From an uncultured Eubacterium sp. (GTDB lineage: Bacteria; Bacillota; Clostridia; Peptostreptococcales; Anaerovoracaceae), in contig CALBGO010000048.1 in the NCBI GenBank assembly GCA_937894585.1, positions 1-17,059 of the forward strand: a stretch of DNA of 17,059 nt, written 5' to 3'. Within the stretch, counting starts at the first letter, position 1; each line of letters starts with the position of its first letter. The notes beneath the pieces were generated by a model. That model was given only the letters and a program-made list of their open reading frames with translations, did no database searches and had not been told where the DNA came from. The position numbers and the translations under genes were made by a program. Below are positions 8,009 through 15,844 of this stretch, in pieces.

Positions 8009-8777
8009 AAATTTTCTCCCATCTGCAAATCAAATCAGACAAGCGTTCAATTCTCTGCCGGGTTAAGCCGCCCCTTTCTTTCGATTCTTTTGCTTTTGCC
8101 TCAATATTTTCAAGGATTCGCTGTTCCGTTTCCAGATGCCTCTGAAGGTATTCCAAAGTCAGCGGTCCCCCAAAAGTAAGCAGTGCCTCCGGATAATCAA
8201 ACTCTGCGCCGTAATTTGAAAAACCGTTACCGCCGGGCTCAGTCTGCGTCCTTTGAACACCGTCTGAACTCTGCACCGGCCCATTATTTTCTCCTGCCGC
8301 GCCGCAGCTTTCCACGGTAAGAATTTCACATAAAAACTTACCTTCCCGCACAATGCCCTCCTTTACAATGGAAAACCCGTTTAAAAAAAGCCAGTGACGC
8401 AGTCTGCCTACATTGTTTCTGGGCTGCAGAATATAGCGTTTAACAGATCTGCTTTTTTTCAGATTCCACTCTAAAATATCCGCAATCAGAAGACCTCCCA
8501 TACCGGCAATTACAACGGTATCAACTTCTCCGTCTGCCAACACATCAATTCCGTTTCCAAGGCGCAGCTCGTAATCTCCTTTCGGCTTTACCAGTTTACA
8601 GTTAATTTCCGCCTTTTTTAAGGAACCGCTGCTGATATCTGCCATAATCACCTTCGGACATTTTTTCTTTTCCAACAAGTACAATGGCAAGAAACCATGG
8701 TCCGTTCCTATGTCAGCCATGGTTTCTCCGCATTTTATCTCGTCAGCGATATATTGTAATCTCTCGCTCAGTTTCAT
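8001..8777 (-). CDS. trmK: tRNA (adenine(22)-N(1))-methyltransferase TrmK
   Basis: A 258-aa class I SAM-dependent methyltransferase. Family role: N1-methylation of A22 in the D-arm of certain tRNAs. The SAM-binding motif MADIGTDHGFLPLYLL (20-35), the acidic strand end IMADIS (44-49), VVIAGMGG (88-95) and LQPRNN (118-122) are the TrmK hallmarks. A C-terminal helical tail (about 205-258) matches the family coiled-coil. Residues about 157-190 form an unusual Gly/Ser/Asn-rich insert with low predicted order, which makes the protein slightly longer than the ~235 aa I expect. The ATG has TTTGGAG about 9 bases upstream and lies 16 bases after the rpoD stop, so it is in the same operon. Confidence 0.93.
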   Translation of the reverse strand: MKLSERLQYIADEIKCGETMADIGTDHGFLPLYLLEKKKCPKVIMADISSGSLKKAEINCKLVKPKGDYELRLGNGIDVLADGEVDTVVIAGMGGLLIADILEWNLKKSRSVKRYILQPRNNVGRLRHWLFLNGFSIVKEGIVREGKFLCEILTVESCGAAGENNGPVQSSDGVQRTQTEPGGNGFSNYGAEFDYPEALLTFGGPLTLEYLQRHLETEQRILENIEAKAKESKERGGLTRQRIERLSDLICRWEKIYG

Positions 8778-8793
8778 ATTGTCTGCTCCAAAT

Positions 8794-9984
8794 TTATTCC
8801 AGATAGTCCTTTAATTTCTTGCTTCTGCTCGGATGTCTCAGTTTTCTCAGAGCCTTCGCCTCAATCTGACGAATTCTTTCTCTGGTAACATCAAACTCTT
8901 TGCCTACTTCTTCCAGAGTTCTTGAACGCCCGTCCTCAAGACCGAAACGAAGCTTCAGAACCTTCTGCTCTCTTTCTGTCAAAGTGTCCAGAACTTCAAC
9001 GAGCTGTTCTTTCAGCATAGAAAATGCTGCGGCTTCTGCCGGCGCCGGAACATCGTCATCCGGAATAAAATCTCCCAGATGGCTGTCTTCTTCTTCACCG
9101 ATCGGTGTTTCCAGAGAAACCGGTTCCTGAGCTATTTTCTGAATTTCTCTGACTTTATCTACAGAAATGCCCATTTCCTTTGCAATTTCTTCAGGGCTCG
9201 GCTCTCTTCCGAAAGTCTGCAGAAGCTGGCGGGAAACACGAATCAGCTTATTGATGGTTTCCACCATATGAACCGGAATTCTGATGGTCCGCGCCTGATC
9301 TGCAATAGAGCGGGTAATTGCCTGACGAATCCACCATGTCGCATAAGTAGAAAACTTATAACCTTTACGATAATCGAATTTATCCACTGCCTTAATCAGT
9401 CCCAGATTACCCTCCTGAATCAAATCGAGGAAAAGCATACCTCTGCCCACATATCTTTTAGCAATGCTGACAACAAGTCTGAGGTTCGCCTCACACAGCT
9501 TTTTCTTGGCTTCCTCGTCGCCCGCTTCCATACGCTGTGCAAGAACAATCTCCTCATCGGCGCTGAGAAGCGGTACTTTTCCGATTTCCTTCAGGTACAT
9601 TCTGACCGGATCGTCGACGGCAATTCCTTTCGGAAGCGTTGCCTCAATATCGATTTCGCCGGACTCTGTAACAACGATGCCGTCATCATCATCGTTATCG
9701 TCAAAATTGTCATCCTCGTCCAGAATAGACGAAAAATCTTCCGGCTCCGTTTCACTTGCAATTTCAATATCCTTGGAAAGAAGCGCCTCGTAAATCTCAT
9801 CCACCACATTCTTATCCAGATCAAAGGAATCGAGAACATCTGCCATATCGGTATAGGTCAGAATATTCTTTTTTGACTTTGCTCTTTTTGTCAGCTGAAC
9901 AATCAGCTCGTTTTTAATCTGTTCCGGCGTCATACCTGCAAAAACTTCATTTGAATTATTTACTTTTTTATCTTCTGTGCTCAT
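8794..9984 (-). CDS. rpoD: Primary RNA polymerase sigma factor RpoD/SigA
   Basis: A 396-aa housekeeping sigma factor. Region 1.1 spans about 17-78, followed by an acidic Asp/Asn-rich linker (89-101). Region 1.2 begins DPVRMYLKEIG (125-135). Region 2 contains ANLRLVVSIAKRYVGRG, LFLDLIQEGNLGL and the -10 recognition/melting helix KFSTYATWWIRQAITR (210-225). Region 4.2 has the -35 helix-turn-helix TLEEVGKEFDVTRERIRQIE near the C terminus, ending in HPSRSKKLKDYLE. The full set of regions and the length fit Firmicutes SigA rather than an alternative sigma. The Shine-Dalgarno AGGGGGA overlaps the dnaG stop codon. Only 11 bases separate the two genes, the classical macromolecular synthesis arrangement. 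Confidence 0.98.
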   Translation of the reverse strand: MSTEDKKVNNSNEVFAGMTPEQIKNELIVQLTKRAKSKKNILTYTDMADVLDSFDLDKNVVDEIYEALLSKDIEIASETEPEDFSSILDEDDNFDDNDDDDGIVVTESGEIDIEATLPKGIAVDDPVRMYLKEIGKVPLLSADEEIVLAQRMEAGDEEAKKKLCEANLRLVVSIAKRYVGRGMLFLDLIQEGNLGLIKAVDKFDYRKGYKFSTYATWWIRQAITRSIADQARTIRIPVHMVETINKLIRVSRQLLQTFGREPSPEEIAKEMGISVDKVREIQKIAQEPVSLETPIGEEEDSHLGDFIPDDDVPAPAEAAAFSMLKEQLVEVLDTLTEREQKVLKLRFGLEDGRSRTLEEVGKEFDVTRERIRQIEAKALRKLRHPSRSKKLKDYLE

Positions 9985-9995
9985 TGTATGTCCCC

Positions 9996-11747
9996 CTACT
10001 TTGTATGTTTTCTTTCTCGTTGTATCTTCATCAGCTGTTCCGTAAGATTGTTGATTCTTTCCTGATTATCTTCTTCATCTGCCATGGACAAAAGCATAAT
10101 CAGCCGTTTTTCTTCTTCCGCAAGCCGCATGGAATTCCACGAATCGATACATTCATCAAAAACCTGCGCGGCGCTTCCTCCCACTATAACATGGTCGCAG
10201 ATTTCTGTAAGGCATTCCGCCTCTTCTGCGGAAAGACCGTCTAAAATCCTGTTAATATCAATAAATTTATGCGCTTTGTATTCGTCTGCAAGGATATCAT
10301 ATATTTTAACAGCAAACGGACTGCGGAATACCTCCGGATAATCCGCTCCTTTTTCAATAAAAGAATCGTCCGTCAGCATTACCTTCAGGAGCGTACGCTC
10401 AATGGGCGCAATCTCTGTAGTCTGCACCTCTTCCCGATGTTTGCCTTCTCTGCCGTGAGATGGCGGCGTTTCCGTATTATTATTTCCTAAAAGTTCCATT
10501 TTAATCGCGCCTTCTGCGATTTTCAGTTCTTTGGACAGCTTCGTGATGTAAATATCCTGCTCCACAGGACTAAGCTCTTTCAAAATTGCTACGGCTTTCC
10601 TCATATAGTCTATCTTATCCGAATCCTTGGAAAGATCAAAACCGGTTCTTGCAGCCGCAAGTCTGTAATCTCCGTAAGGCAGCGCGCCGTCAATCAGTTT
10701 CAGAAAAGCTGTCTTTCCGTTCTTTTTCACATATTCATCCGGATCCTTGCCGTCAGTAACATGCAGAACCCTGACTTTGCAGTCTTCTTTTTTTAAAATC
10801 TCAAGTCCCCGCAAAGCAGCTGCCCTGCCGGCATTATCTGCGTCATAAGATAAAATAACATCTCTTGTATATCGTTTAATCAGCTTCGCCTGATTCTCTG
10901 TCAGAGCCGTTCCCAACGAAGCCGCAACATTCTGTACGCCGCTCTGATATAAAGCGATAGTATCCATATACCCTTCTACCAGGATAATGAATCCGTCTTT
11001 TCCTACATTTTGTCTGGAAATATTCAGACCGTAAAGATTATTCTTTTTCTGGAAGATTTTACTTTCCGGTGAATTCAGATATTTAGGATTGTCCTCCGGA
11101 TTGACGGCTCTGCCACCGAACCCGATTACTTTGCCGGAAGTATTGATAATGGGAAAAATAACCCGATCTCTGAATTTATCGTAACATTTCCCGTTTTTGC
11201 CTTCACTGACAAGACCAAGCTCTACCATAATCTTTTTATCGACGCCCTGTGATAATAAGTAACGATAAAGACTGTCCCATTCCCGATCGGCGTAACCGAT
11301 ACCGAATTTCTTAAGGACCGCAGGCGAAATGCCCCTCCGTTTCATATAGGCATATCCTCTGTTTGCCTGCTCTGTAAATGCTCTGTAAAAGTAGTTGGCA
11401 GCCAGTTTGTTTACCTGATAGTAAATTTCCCGATTGTCATGGCTTTGGCGGCGTTCAAGGGTAATCCCCTCTTCAGAGGCGATTTTTTCCACTGCATCGG
11501 AAAAATCAAGGTTATAGTATCGTTTTACAAATTCAATGACATCGCCCGAGGCACCGCATCCGAAACAGGTAAAAATCTGTTTCTGTTCCGAAACCACAAA
11601 AGACGGCGTCTTCTCGTTATGAAAAGGACAGCAGCCTTTGTAGTTGCTTCCGGCTCTTTTAAGCTGTACTGCCCGGCCGACCACATCTACGATATTTACC
11701 TGATTTTTCATATTTTCAATTGAAGCATTTGAAAAGGAAAAGCCCAT
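9996..11747 (-). CDS. dnaG: DNA primase DnaG
   Basis: A 583-aa replication primase that lays RNA primers and works with DnaB helicase. With the start at 11747 the CHC2 zinc finger ligands are C40, H43, C61 and C64, identical to E. coli numbering. This is why I reject the frame extended to ATG 11792, which adds 15 residues (MFCFGFIRDESKGVR) and has a weaker ribosome site. AAGGGTG lies about 7 bases upstream of the chosen ATG. The RNA polymerase core contains the conserved GFGGRAV. The TOPRIM domain reads ILVEGYMDTIALYQSG with the acidic triad region LSYDADNAGRAA. A polar, poorly conserved linker (about residues 435-455) precedes the C-terminal helicase-binding region. It is followed directly by rpoD. 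Confidence 0.97.
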   Translation of the reverse strand: MGFSFSNASIENMKNQVNIVDVVGRAVQLKRAGSNYKGCCPFHNEKTPSFVVSEQKQIFTCFGCGASGDVIEFVKRYYNLDFSDAVEKIASEEGITLERRQSHDNREIYYQVNKLAANYFYRAFTEQANRGYAYMKRRGISPAVLKKFGIGYADREWDSLYRYLLSQGVDKKIMVELGLVSEGKNGKCYDKFRDRVIFPIINTSGKVIGFGGRAVNPEDNPKYLNSPESKIFQKKNNLYGLNISRQNVGKDGFIILVEGYMDTIALYQSGVQNVAASLGTALTENQAKLIKRYTRDVILSYDADNAGRAAALRGLEILKKEDCKVRVLHVTDGKDPDEYVKKNGKTAFLKLIDGALPYGDYRLAAARTGFDLSKDSDKIDYMRKAVAILKELSPVEQDIYITKLSKELKIAEGAIKMELLGNNNTETPPSHGREGKHREEVQTTEIAPIERTLLKVMLTDDSFIEKGADYPEVFRSPFAVKIYDILADEYKAHKFIDINRILDGLSAEEAECLTEICDHVIVGGSAAQVFDECIDSWNSMRLAEEEKRLIMLLSMADEEDNQERINNLTEQLMKIQRERKHTK

Positions 11748-11852
11748 TCTCACACCCTTACTTTCGTCACGGATAAATCCGAAACAGAACATTAAAATTC
11801 TCTTACAGATTATTATTCTGCAAAGAACAGACTTTTCCTTTATTTTTTTTAT

Positions 11853-11876
11853 TTTTTTACCGACTTTTTTACCGGC
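11853..11876. repeat. Tandem 12-bp repeat with A/T tracts upstream of dnaG
   Basis: TTTTTTACCGAC and TTTTTTACCGGC lie back to back, with more T-runs on the left side. Read on the minus strand, this gives A-tracts about one helical turn apart, upstream of dnaG. Such tracts can bend DNA or act as UP elements. I could not identify a convincing -35/-10 pair for dnaG in 11748-11919, nor a clear terminator for the catalase gene. Confidence 0.5.
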
Positions 11877-11919
11877 GCTGCTATATAAAAACCTTTAGGA
11901 TGACCGTTTCAGCATACAT

Positions 11920-12591
11920 TTATAGCTCAAAGGACGGCGGATTGACTTCCGTTTTCGGAAATACACTGTCAGAAGGTGACGGCGAAGACAGGTCTGCATA
12001 CATCTTTGCAGCTTCTGTTGTTCCGAAATCCAGATTGGAGCCTGTATCCTGCACTTTGCTGAAGGCTTCCCGAAACATAGCATTATGCGCTTCCTCCCGG
12101 TTTAAAAGAAAATCAATGGTTTCTTTTACCTTTTTATCGCTGATCTGACGATACAGATACTCGTAAACCACCTTCGCGCGCTGCTCCGAGGCAATATCAG
12201 ACAGAAGATCTGCGCATAAATCTCCTGTTACTGTAACATAATCTGCTGTCCACGAATAGCCGGATGCATTGATCAGTCCGGGATTCAGGCCGAAAAGCAC
12301 ATGGGACTGAATCTCGCCTGCGCTGACCGCAGGAGCATCTGTCTCGTGACCGTTCAGAAGATTGATAGTCTGACCGATCATCTCCATATGGCTCAGCTCT
12401 TCAGCCGCAATGTCCAGAAAAAGATCTTTAATTTCCGGATCTCTGATACGAAAGCTCTGGGACATATACTGCATCGCAGATTTTAATTCTCCGTTAGCGC
12501 CGCCCAGCTGTTCCTGCAGCAGAGCCGCATACTGCGGATTGGGGCGTTCCACCTCTACAGGATGAAACAGTTTCTTTTCATGTTTAAACAT
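11920..12591 (-). CDS. Manganese catalase family protein (ferritin-like; CotJC-related)
   Basis: A 223-aa dimanganese ferritin-like protein. Family role: disproportionation of hydrogen peroxide; CotJC members are spore-coat associated. All five dimanganese ligands expected from the Lactobacillus plantarum enzyme are present: E35, E65, H68, E136 and H169, in GELKSAMQY, EELSHME, ASEQRAK and NREEAHN. The E136-H169 spacing of 33 equals that of the known E148/H181. The protein is shorter than typical manganese catalases and ends in a Ser/Pro-rich tail. A longer frame to 12603 would begin with TTG directly touching AAAGGAGG, which is too close to be used. ATG 12591 is 12 bases past the Shine-Dalgarno. 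It lies between dgt and dnaG with its own terminator-isolated promoter. Catalase activity is likely but unproven. Confidence 0.88.
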   Translation of the reverse strand: MFKHEKKLFHPVEVERPNPQYAALLQEQLGGANGELKSAMQYMSQSFRIRDPEIKDLFLDIAAEELSHMEMIGQTINLLNGHETDAPAVSAGEIQSHVLFGLNPGLINASGYSWTADYVTVTGDLCADLLSDIASEQRAKVVYEYLYRQISDKKVKETIDFLLNREEAHNAMFREAFSKVQDTGSNLDFGTTEAAKMYADLSSPSPSDSVFPKTEVNPPSFEL

Positions 12592-12631
12592 AGTTGTTTC
12601 CAACCTCCTTTTTGATTATTTTCTCCAAACC

Positions 12632-12646
12632 GTATATAGAATATAC
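12632..12646. promoter_or_regulatory. Inverted repeat over the catalase -10 element, possible operator
   Basis: GTATAT-AGA-ATATAC is a perfect 6+6 inverted repeat that overlaps the predicted -10 of the manganese catalase promoter. A repressor such as a peroxide sensor bound here would block RNA polymerase, but the sequence does not match the PerR box I know. Confidence 0.35.
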
Positions 12647-12668
12647 CCTTCCGGAAAGGAGGTTTTAA
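12640..12668 (-). promoter_or_regulatory. Sigma-A-like promoter of the manganese catalase gene
   Basis: Minus-strand -35 TTAAAA (12663-12668) and -10 TATATT (12640-12645) are separated by exactly 17 bases. They lie between the dgt terminator and the strong AAAGGAGG of the catalase gene. The call rests on consensus and position only. Confidence 0.45.
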
Positions 12669-12684
12669 AGTCTTGCCGTAAATG

Positions 12685-12713
12685 AAAAACCGCCCTTCCG
12701 AAAACAAGGGCAG
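12685..12713 (-). terminator. Intrinsic terminator of the dgt operon
   Basis: On the minus strand CTGCCCTT (12706-12713) pairs with AAGGGCGG (12690-12697) across an 8-base loop, followed by TTTTT (12685-12689). It lies about 45 bases after the dgt stop. It separates the upstream genes (97-aa protein, M16 peptidase, dut, dgt) from the catalase and dnaG-rpoD. Confidence 0.8.
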
Positions 12714-12758
12714 CTTTACAATTTATATTCTGATTCTGCGTATTCAACACCCATACCG

Positions 12759-13766
12759 CTATTTCCATGCTTTCGGCACGAATAAATCGGAATACAGGTT
12801 CAGCGCATAGCGGTCGGTCATACCGGCCACATAATCCTTTACGGCAGTATGCGGTCCGTCCTTCTTTAAGATTTCCTCATGATCTTGCGGCAGCTTTTCC
12901 GGAAACCTGAGAAAATAATTGTAAAGGGAACTGATTACAATTTCCACCTTTGCAAGATCCTCTTCTTTTTTTACACGCTGGCTTCTGTAAACATATTCAA
13001 ACATAAAACTCCGCAGTGCAGAAAGCTGTTTGTTATGCTCTTCATCCATAGATACAAAAGGTTTTTCGTCACTGAAGGAAACTACATTGGAAACCATACA
13101 GTCTATGCGTTCTCTGTGTCCTTTTCCGAACATTTCCAATGGCTCTTTAGGAAGATCGAATAAAGTAATCACGCCGCTTCTGACCGCATCATCTATATCG
13201 TGATTGATATAAGCAATCCGATCGCTGATTTTTACAACCTGACCTTCCAAAGTCGCAGCAGGAAGATTTCCTGTATGATTCAAAATGCCGTCCCGCACTT
13301 CGAAAGTTAGATTCATACCTCTGCGGCTCGGGGTAGATTCCAGTACCTTCACCACCCGCAGACTCTGTTCATTATGGTGGAATCCGCCCGGATGAATATC
13401 GTTTAAGACCATTTCCCCGTTATGCCCGAAAGGTGTGTGTCCCAGATCGTGACCCATGGCAATGGCCTCGGTCAAATCCTCATTAAGTCCCAGATTTCTG
13501 GCAATGGTTCTGGCAACCTGACTAACTTCAAGGGTATGCGTCAGCCTGGTTCTGTAATGATCCCCCTCCGGAGACAGAAATACCTGTGTCTTATGCATCA
13601 GCCTCCGAAATGCCTTCGAATGAATAATTCTGTCCCTGTCTCTTTGAAAATCCGTCCGAAACCGGCAGGGTTCCTCATAAAATTCGCGCCCCTTCGAAGC
13701 AGCTGACCTTGCTGCGCCCGGCGCCAGAAATTCTTCCCGTTTTTCCAAATCTTCACGGTATAACAT
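12759..13766 (-). CDS. dgt: Deoxyguanosinetriphosphate triphosphohydrolase-like protein (dGTPase, HD domain)
   Basis: A 335-aa HD-superfamily phosphohydrolase that cleaves dNTPs to deoxynucleoside and triphosphate. The metal-binding HD set is H77 (LTHTLEVSQVAR), H106-D107 (AMGHDLGHTPFGH) and D182 (VVKISDRIAYINHD). The N-terminal DRDRIIHSKAFRRLMHKTQVF is the family signature. The length matches the short Firmicutes type rather than the ~500-aa E. coli enzyme, so substrate preference may be broader than dGTP. AGGAG lies 8 bases before the ATG, and the dut stop lies 15 bases upstream, so the two genes are co-transcribed. dgt commonly precedes dnaG-rpoD in clostridia; here it is cut off from them by a terminator and the catalase gene. 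Confidence 0.95.
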   Translation of the reverse strand: MLYREDLEKREEFLAPGAARSAASKGREFYEEPCRFRTDFQRDRDRIIHSKAFRRLMHKTQVFLSPEGDHYRTRLTHTLEVSQVARTIARNLGLNEDLTEAIAMGHDLGHTPFGHNGEMVLNDIHPGGFHHNEQSLRVVKVLESTPSRRGMNLTFEVRDGILNHTGNLPAATLEGQVVKISDRIAYINHDIDDAVRSGVITLFDLPKEPLEMFGKGHRERIDCMVSNVVSFSDEKPFVSMDEEHNKQLSALRSFMFEYVYRSQRVKKEEDLAKVEIVISSLYNYFLRFPEKLPQDHEEILKKDGPHTAVKDYVAGMTDRYALNLYSDLFVPKAWK

Positions 13767-13781
13767 GACTTATTCTCCTGT

Positions 13782-14210
13782 TTATATTCCGGTATGTCCG
13801 AACCCCCCTGCGCCCCGACAGGTTTCATCGAGAGTTTCGGCAAGTTCCAAATCAGCTTTTATATACTGTGCAATCACAACCTGCGCAATCCGCTGACCGT
13901 TTTCGACGGTAAAAGGCTCCTGTCCGAAGTTGATCAGAGGTACCATAAGTTCGCCTCTGTAATCACTGTCAACAGTTCCGATTCCATTGACAAGTCCGAT
14001 TCCGTTTTTGATTGCAAGACCGCTTCTTGCCCTGACCTGCGCTTCATACCCTTTCGGAATCTCCATAAAAACGCCTGTGGGAATCAGTTTTCGCTCACCC
14101 GGCGCAAGCGTAACCGGTTCTTCCAAAAAAGCCGGAAGATCAAACCCGGAAGAACCTTCTGTTGCGTATTCGGGACATACGCCGCTTCTGCTAATGATTT
14201 TTATCTTCAT
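13782..14210 (-). CDS. dut: dUTP diphosphatase (dUTPase)
   Basis: A 142-aa trimeric dUTPase. It hydrolyses dUTP to dUMP, keeping uracil out of DNA and feeding thymidylate synthesis. The five family motifs are recognisable in order: EGSSGFDLPA, ARSGLAIKNGIGL, GTVDSDYRGELMV (with the uracil-contacting tyrosine), GQRIAQVV and the C-terminal RGAGGFGHTG. The last motif has His where Ser is usual (GFGSTG), and the first has Ser-Ser before GFDL. The start codon directly follows the stop of the M16 gene (TAA then ATG), with GGAAAG inside the end of that gene, which suggests translational coupling. Confidence 0.95.
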   Translation of the reverse strand: MKIKIISRSGVCPEYATEGSSGFDLPAFLEEPVTLAPGERKLIPTGVFMEIPKGYEAQVRARSGLAIKNGIGLVNGIGTVDSDYRGELMVPLINFGQEPFTVENGQRIAQVVIAQYIKADLELAETLDETCRGAGGFGHTGI

Positions 14211-15461
14211 TTATCTTTCCATAATTCCTTTCAAATCAGTTTTATGCTTTGTAACCAGCGCCGCGGAATAATTGCCAAAGTTACAGATAAGCTCCTTTAC
14301 GGAATCGATATCTTCCATGGTTACACTGTCAAATCCGGAAATCACCTCTTCAGCTGTAAGTATAGGAACTTCCATCAGCGCATTTTTTCCGTTCTTGAAC
14401 ATACGCCCGGAAACATTCTCCTGCCCGAAAATATAAGAAGCTTTCAGCTGCTCTCTGGAGGAAGACAATTCTTCGGCAGTTATACCCTTTTCTTCCAGAA
14501 CCGCAAGTTCATGTCTGATTCCTCTGACTGCCTCACGAATTCTATCGTGGCTGACACCGGCATAAATATTAAAATATCCATCCTTTTGGAATGAGCCCGC
14601 CATAGAATAAACAGAATAAGCAAGCCCCTTCTGTTCTCTGATATTCTGAAACAGTCTGGAACTCATACTGCCGCCCATAATATTGTTCAGTATTGAAAAA
14701 GCATAGTATCTGTCATCTCCTAAAGGAAGCCCTTTTACAGCAAGGCACAGATGCGACTGCTCAATATCTTTCATAATAACTTTACAGGAAGGTCTGTACT
14801 CCTGCTCTCCGCATTCCTTTTTCTCCTTAGACGCTGCAAGATTTGAGAACTTATCTGAAAGAAAACCGCATAAATCGTCTGCGTCAAAATTGCCTGCTAC
14901 AGAAATGACAATACTGTCTCTTGTGTACTCCCTGCTGAAGTAGCTTTGCATAACATTTCGCGTAATGCGTTTCAGCGAAGTCGGCGTCCCGATAATAGAA
15001 TTACCCAGAGGGGTTCCCTTAAACACCATAGAAGTAATCGTATCATGAGCCAGATCATCCGGAGTATCCTTCGTCATTTTGATTTCCTCGCAGATTACCT
15101 GCCGCTCTTTATCCATTTCCTTTTTATCAAACAGAGAATCGGTCAGCATATCGATAATCACATCAGCCGCCTTTTTATAATTGCTGCTGATTGCTTTGAC
15201 ATAATAACAGGTGGCTTCTTTTCCTGTAAACGCGTTAATCTGACCGCCGATTTTATCAATATCAGCCGCAATTTCTCTAGCTGTTCTATGTGATGTTCCC
15301 TTAAACATCATATGCTCGATATAATGAGAGATTCCCGCATACTTTGCCTCCTCATCGCAGGCTCCGGCCTTAACCCATACGCCGAAGGCCACTGACTGTA
15401 CATAAGGAATCTGTTCCATCACCACACGGATACCCGATGGCAGTACTCTGGTCATTACCAT
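14211..15461 (-). CDS. M16 family zinc peptidase (insulinase/processing-peptidase type)
   Basis: A 416-aa cytoplasmic M16B metallopeptidase, similar in layout to Bacillus YmxG/MlpA. The inverted zinc motif is H46-Y-I-E49-H50 within GISHYIEHMMFKGT. The third ligand falls in VICEEIKM (E125 or E126), about 75 residues later as expected. The inactive C-terminal half contains LFQNIREQKGLAYSVYS, the conserved Arg-Tyr element of the family. No signal peptide is present. Substrates are unknown; roles in peptide turnover are proposed for relatives. AAAGGAG lies about 10 bases before ATG 15461. The gene follows the 97-aa membrane protein by 22 bases and abuts dut. Confidence 0.92.
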   Translation of the reverse strand: MVMTRVLPSGIRVVMEQIPYVQSVAFGVWVKAGACDEEAKYAGISHYIEHMMFKGTSHRTAREIAADIDKIGGQINAFTGKEATCYYVKAISSNYKKAADVIIDMLTDSLFDKKEMDKERQVICEEIKMTKDTPDDLAHDTITSMVFKGTPLGNSIIGTPTSLKRITRNVMQSYFSREYTRDSIVISVAGNFDADDLCGFLSDKFSNLAASKEKKECGEQEYRPSCKVIMKDIEQSHLCLAVKGLPLGDDRYYAFSILNNIMGGSMSSRLFQNIREQKGLAYSVYSMAGSFQKDGYFNIYAGVSHDRIREAVRGIRHELAVLEEKGITAEELSSSREQLKASYIFGQENVSGRMFKNGKNALMEVPILTAEEVISGFDSVTMEDIDSVKELICNFGNYSAALVTKHKTDLKGIMER

Positions 15462-15483
15462 ATTGTGTTCTCTCCTTTAACTA

Positions 15484-15777
15484 TTACTTTTTCTTTTTAT
15501 CCTTCACAAGAAGTGCCGCAAGAATCACTGCAATGACAACCAGCACACCGATTTCCGCCGCTTTTCCCAAAACGGCGCCAAAAAATTCCGCCGCTGCCGA
15601 AATCACCGCAAAAATAATCACTACCGCAAGAATCACCGCAATACACATACGGATTCCCTGCTTCCTCTGCTGCCCGCAGTCTGTATCATCCTCCATTGAT
15701 TCGGAACTTTGCCTGTTCTTTTCCTCCGCTTCCGATTCAGGTTTAATTTCGGATTTTAATTCCGTATTTGACTTCAT
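15484..15777 (-). CDS. Small two-helix membrane protein of unknown function
   Basis: A 97-aa protein I do not recognise. Residues 1-40 are charged and Glu/Ser-rich and probably disordered. Two hydrophobic stretches follow, at about 44-63 and 75-91, joined by a short loop, and the chain ends in KDKKKK. By the positive-inside rule both ends are probably cytoplasmic. AAGAAGG precedes the ATG at a workable distance. It is the first gene of the operon with the M16 peptidase, dut and dgt, and the divergent neighbour is the Cys-rich gene. The function could be an accessory of the peptidase, but nothing in the sequence shows it. Confidence 0.7.
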   Translation of the reverse strand: MKSNTELKSEIKPESEAEEKNRQSSESMEDDTDCGQQRKQGIRMCIAVILAVVIIFAVISAAAEFFGAVLGKAAEIGVLVVIAVILAALLVKDKKKK

Positions 15778-15835
15778 ATTCTTACCTTCTTCCCTTCAGA
15801 ATCTTCTTGTGTTTTCTTCATACTTCCGAATCTTT

Positions 15836-15844
15836 ATTGTAACA
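15836..15844 (-). promoter_or_regulatory. Extended -10 promoter for the minus-strand operon
   Basis: TGtTACAAT on the minus strand is an extended -10 (TACAAT at 15836-15841). It would start transcription about 50 bases before the 97-aa protein. No good -35 is seen, which an extended -10 can tolerate. It overlaps the -35 bases of the divergent sporulation-type promoter. Confidence 0.4.

Noticed and set aside
9079..9876. Plus-strand open frame of 265 codons opposite rpoD
   Set aside because: The composition is typical of an antisense shadow, and rpoD on the other strand is certain.
11748..11792. 15-residue N-terminal extension of DnaG
   Set aside because: Zinc ligands fall at the E. coli positions 40/43/61/64 only without the extension, and the shorter start has the better ribosome site.
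12592..12603. TTG start for the manganese catalase
   Set aside because: The TTG directly touches AAAGGAGG, which leaves no spacing. The ATG four codons on is correctly placed and gives E35, as in the reference enzyme.
13794..14594. Plus-strand open frame of 266 codons across dut and the M16 gene
   Set aside because: It runs antisense over the junction of two well-identified genes and shows no protein family signature.
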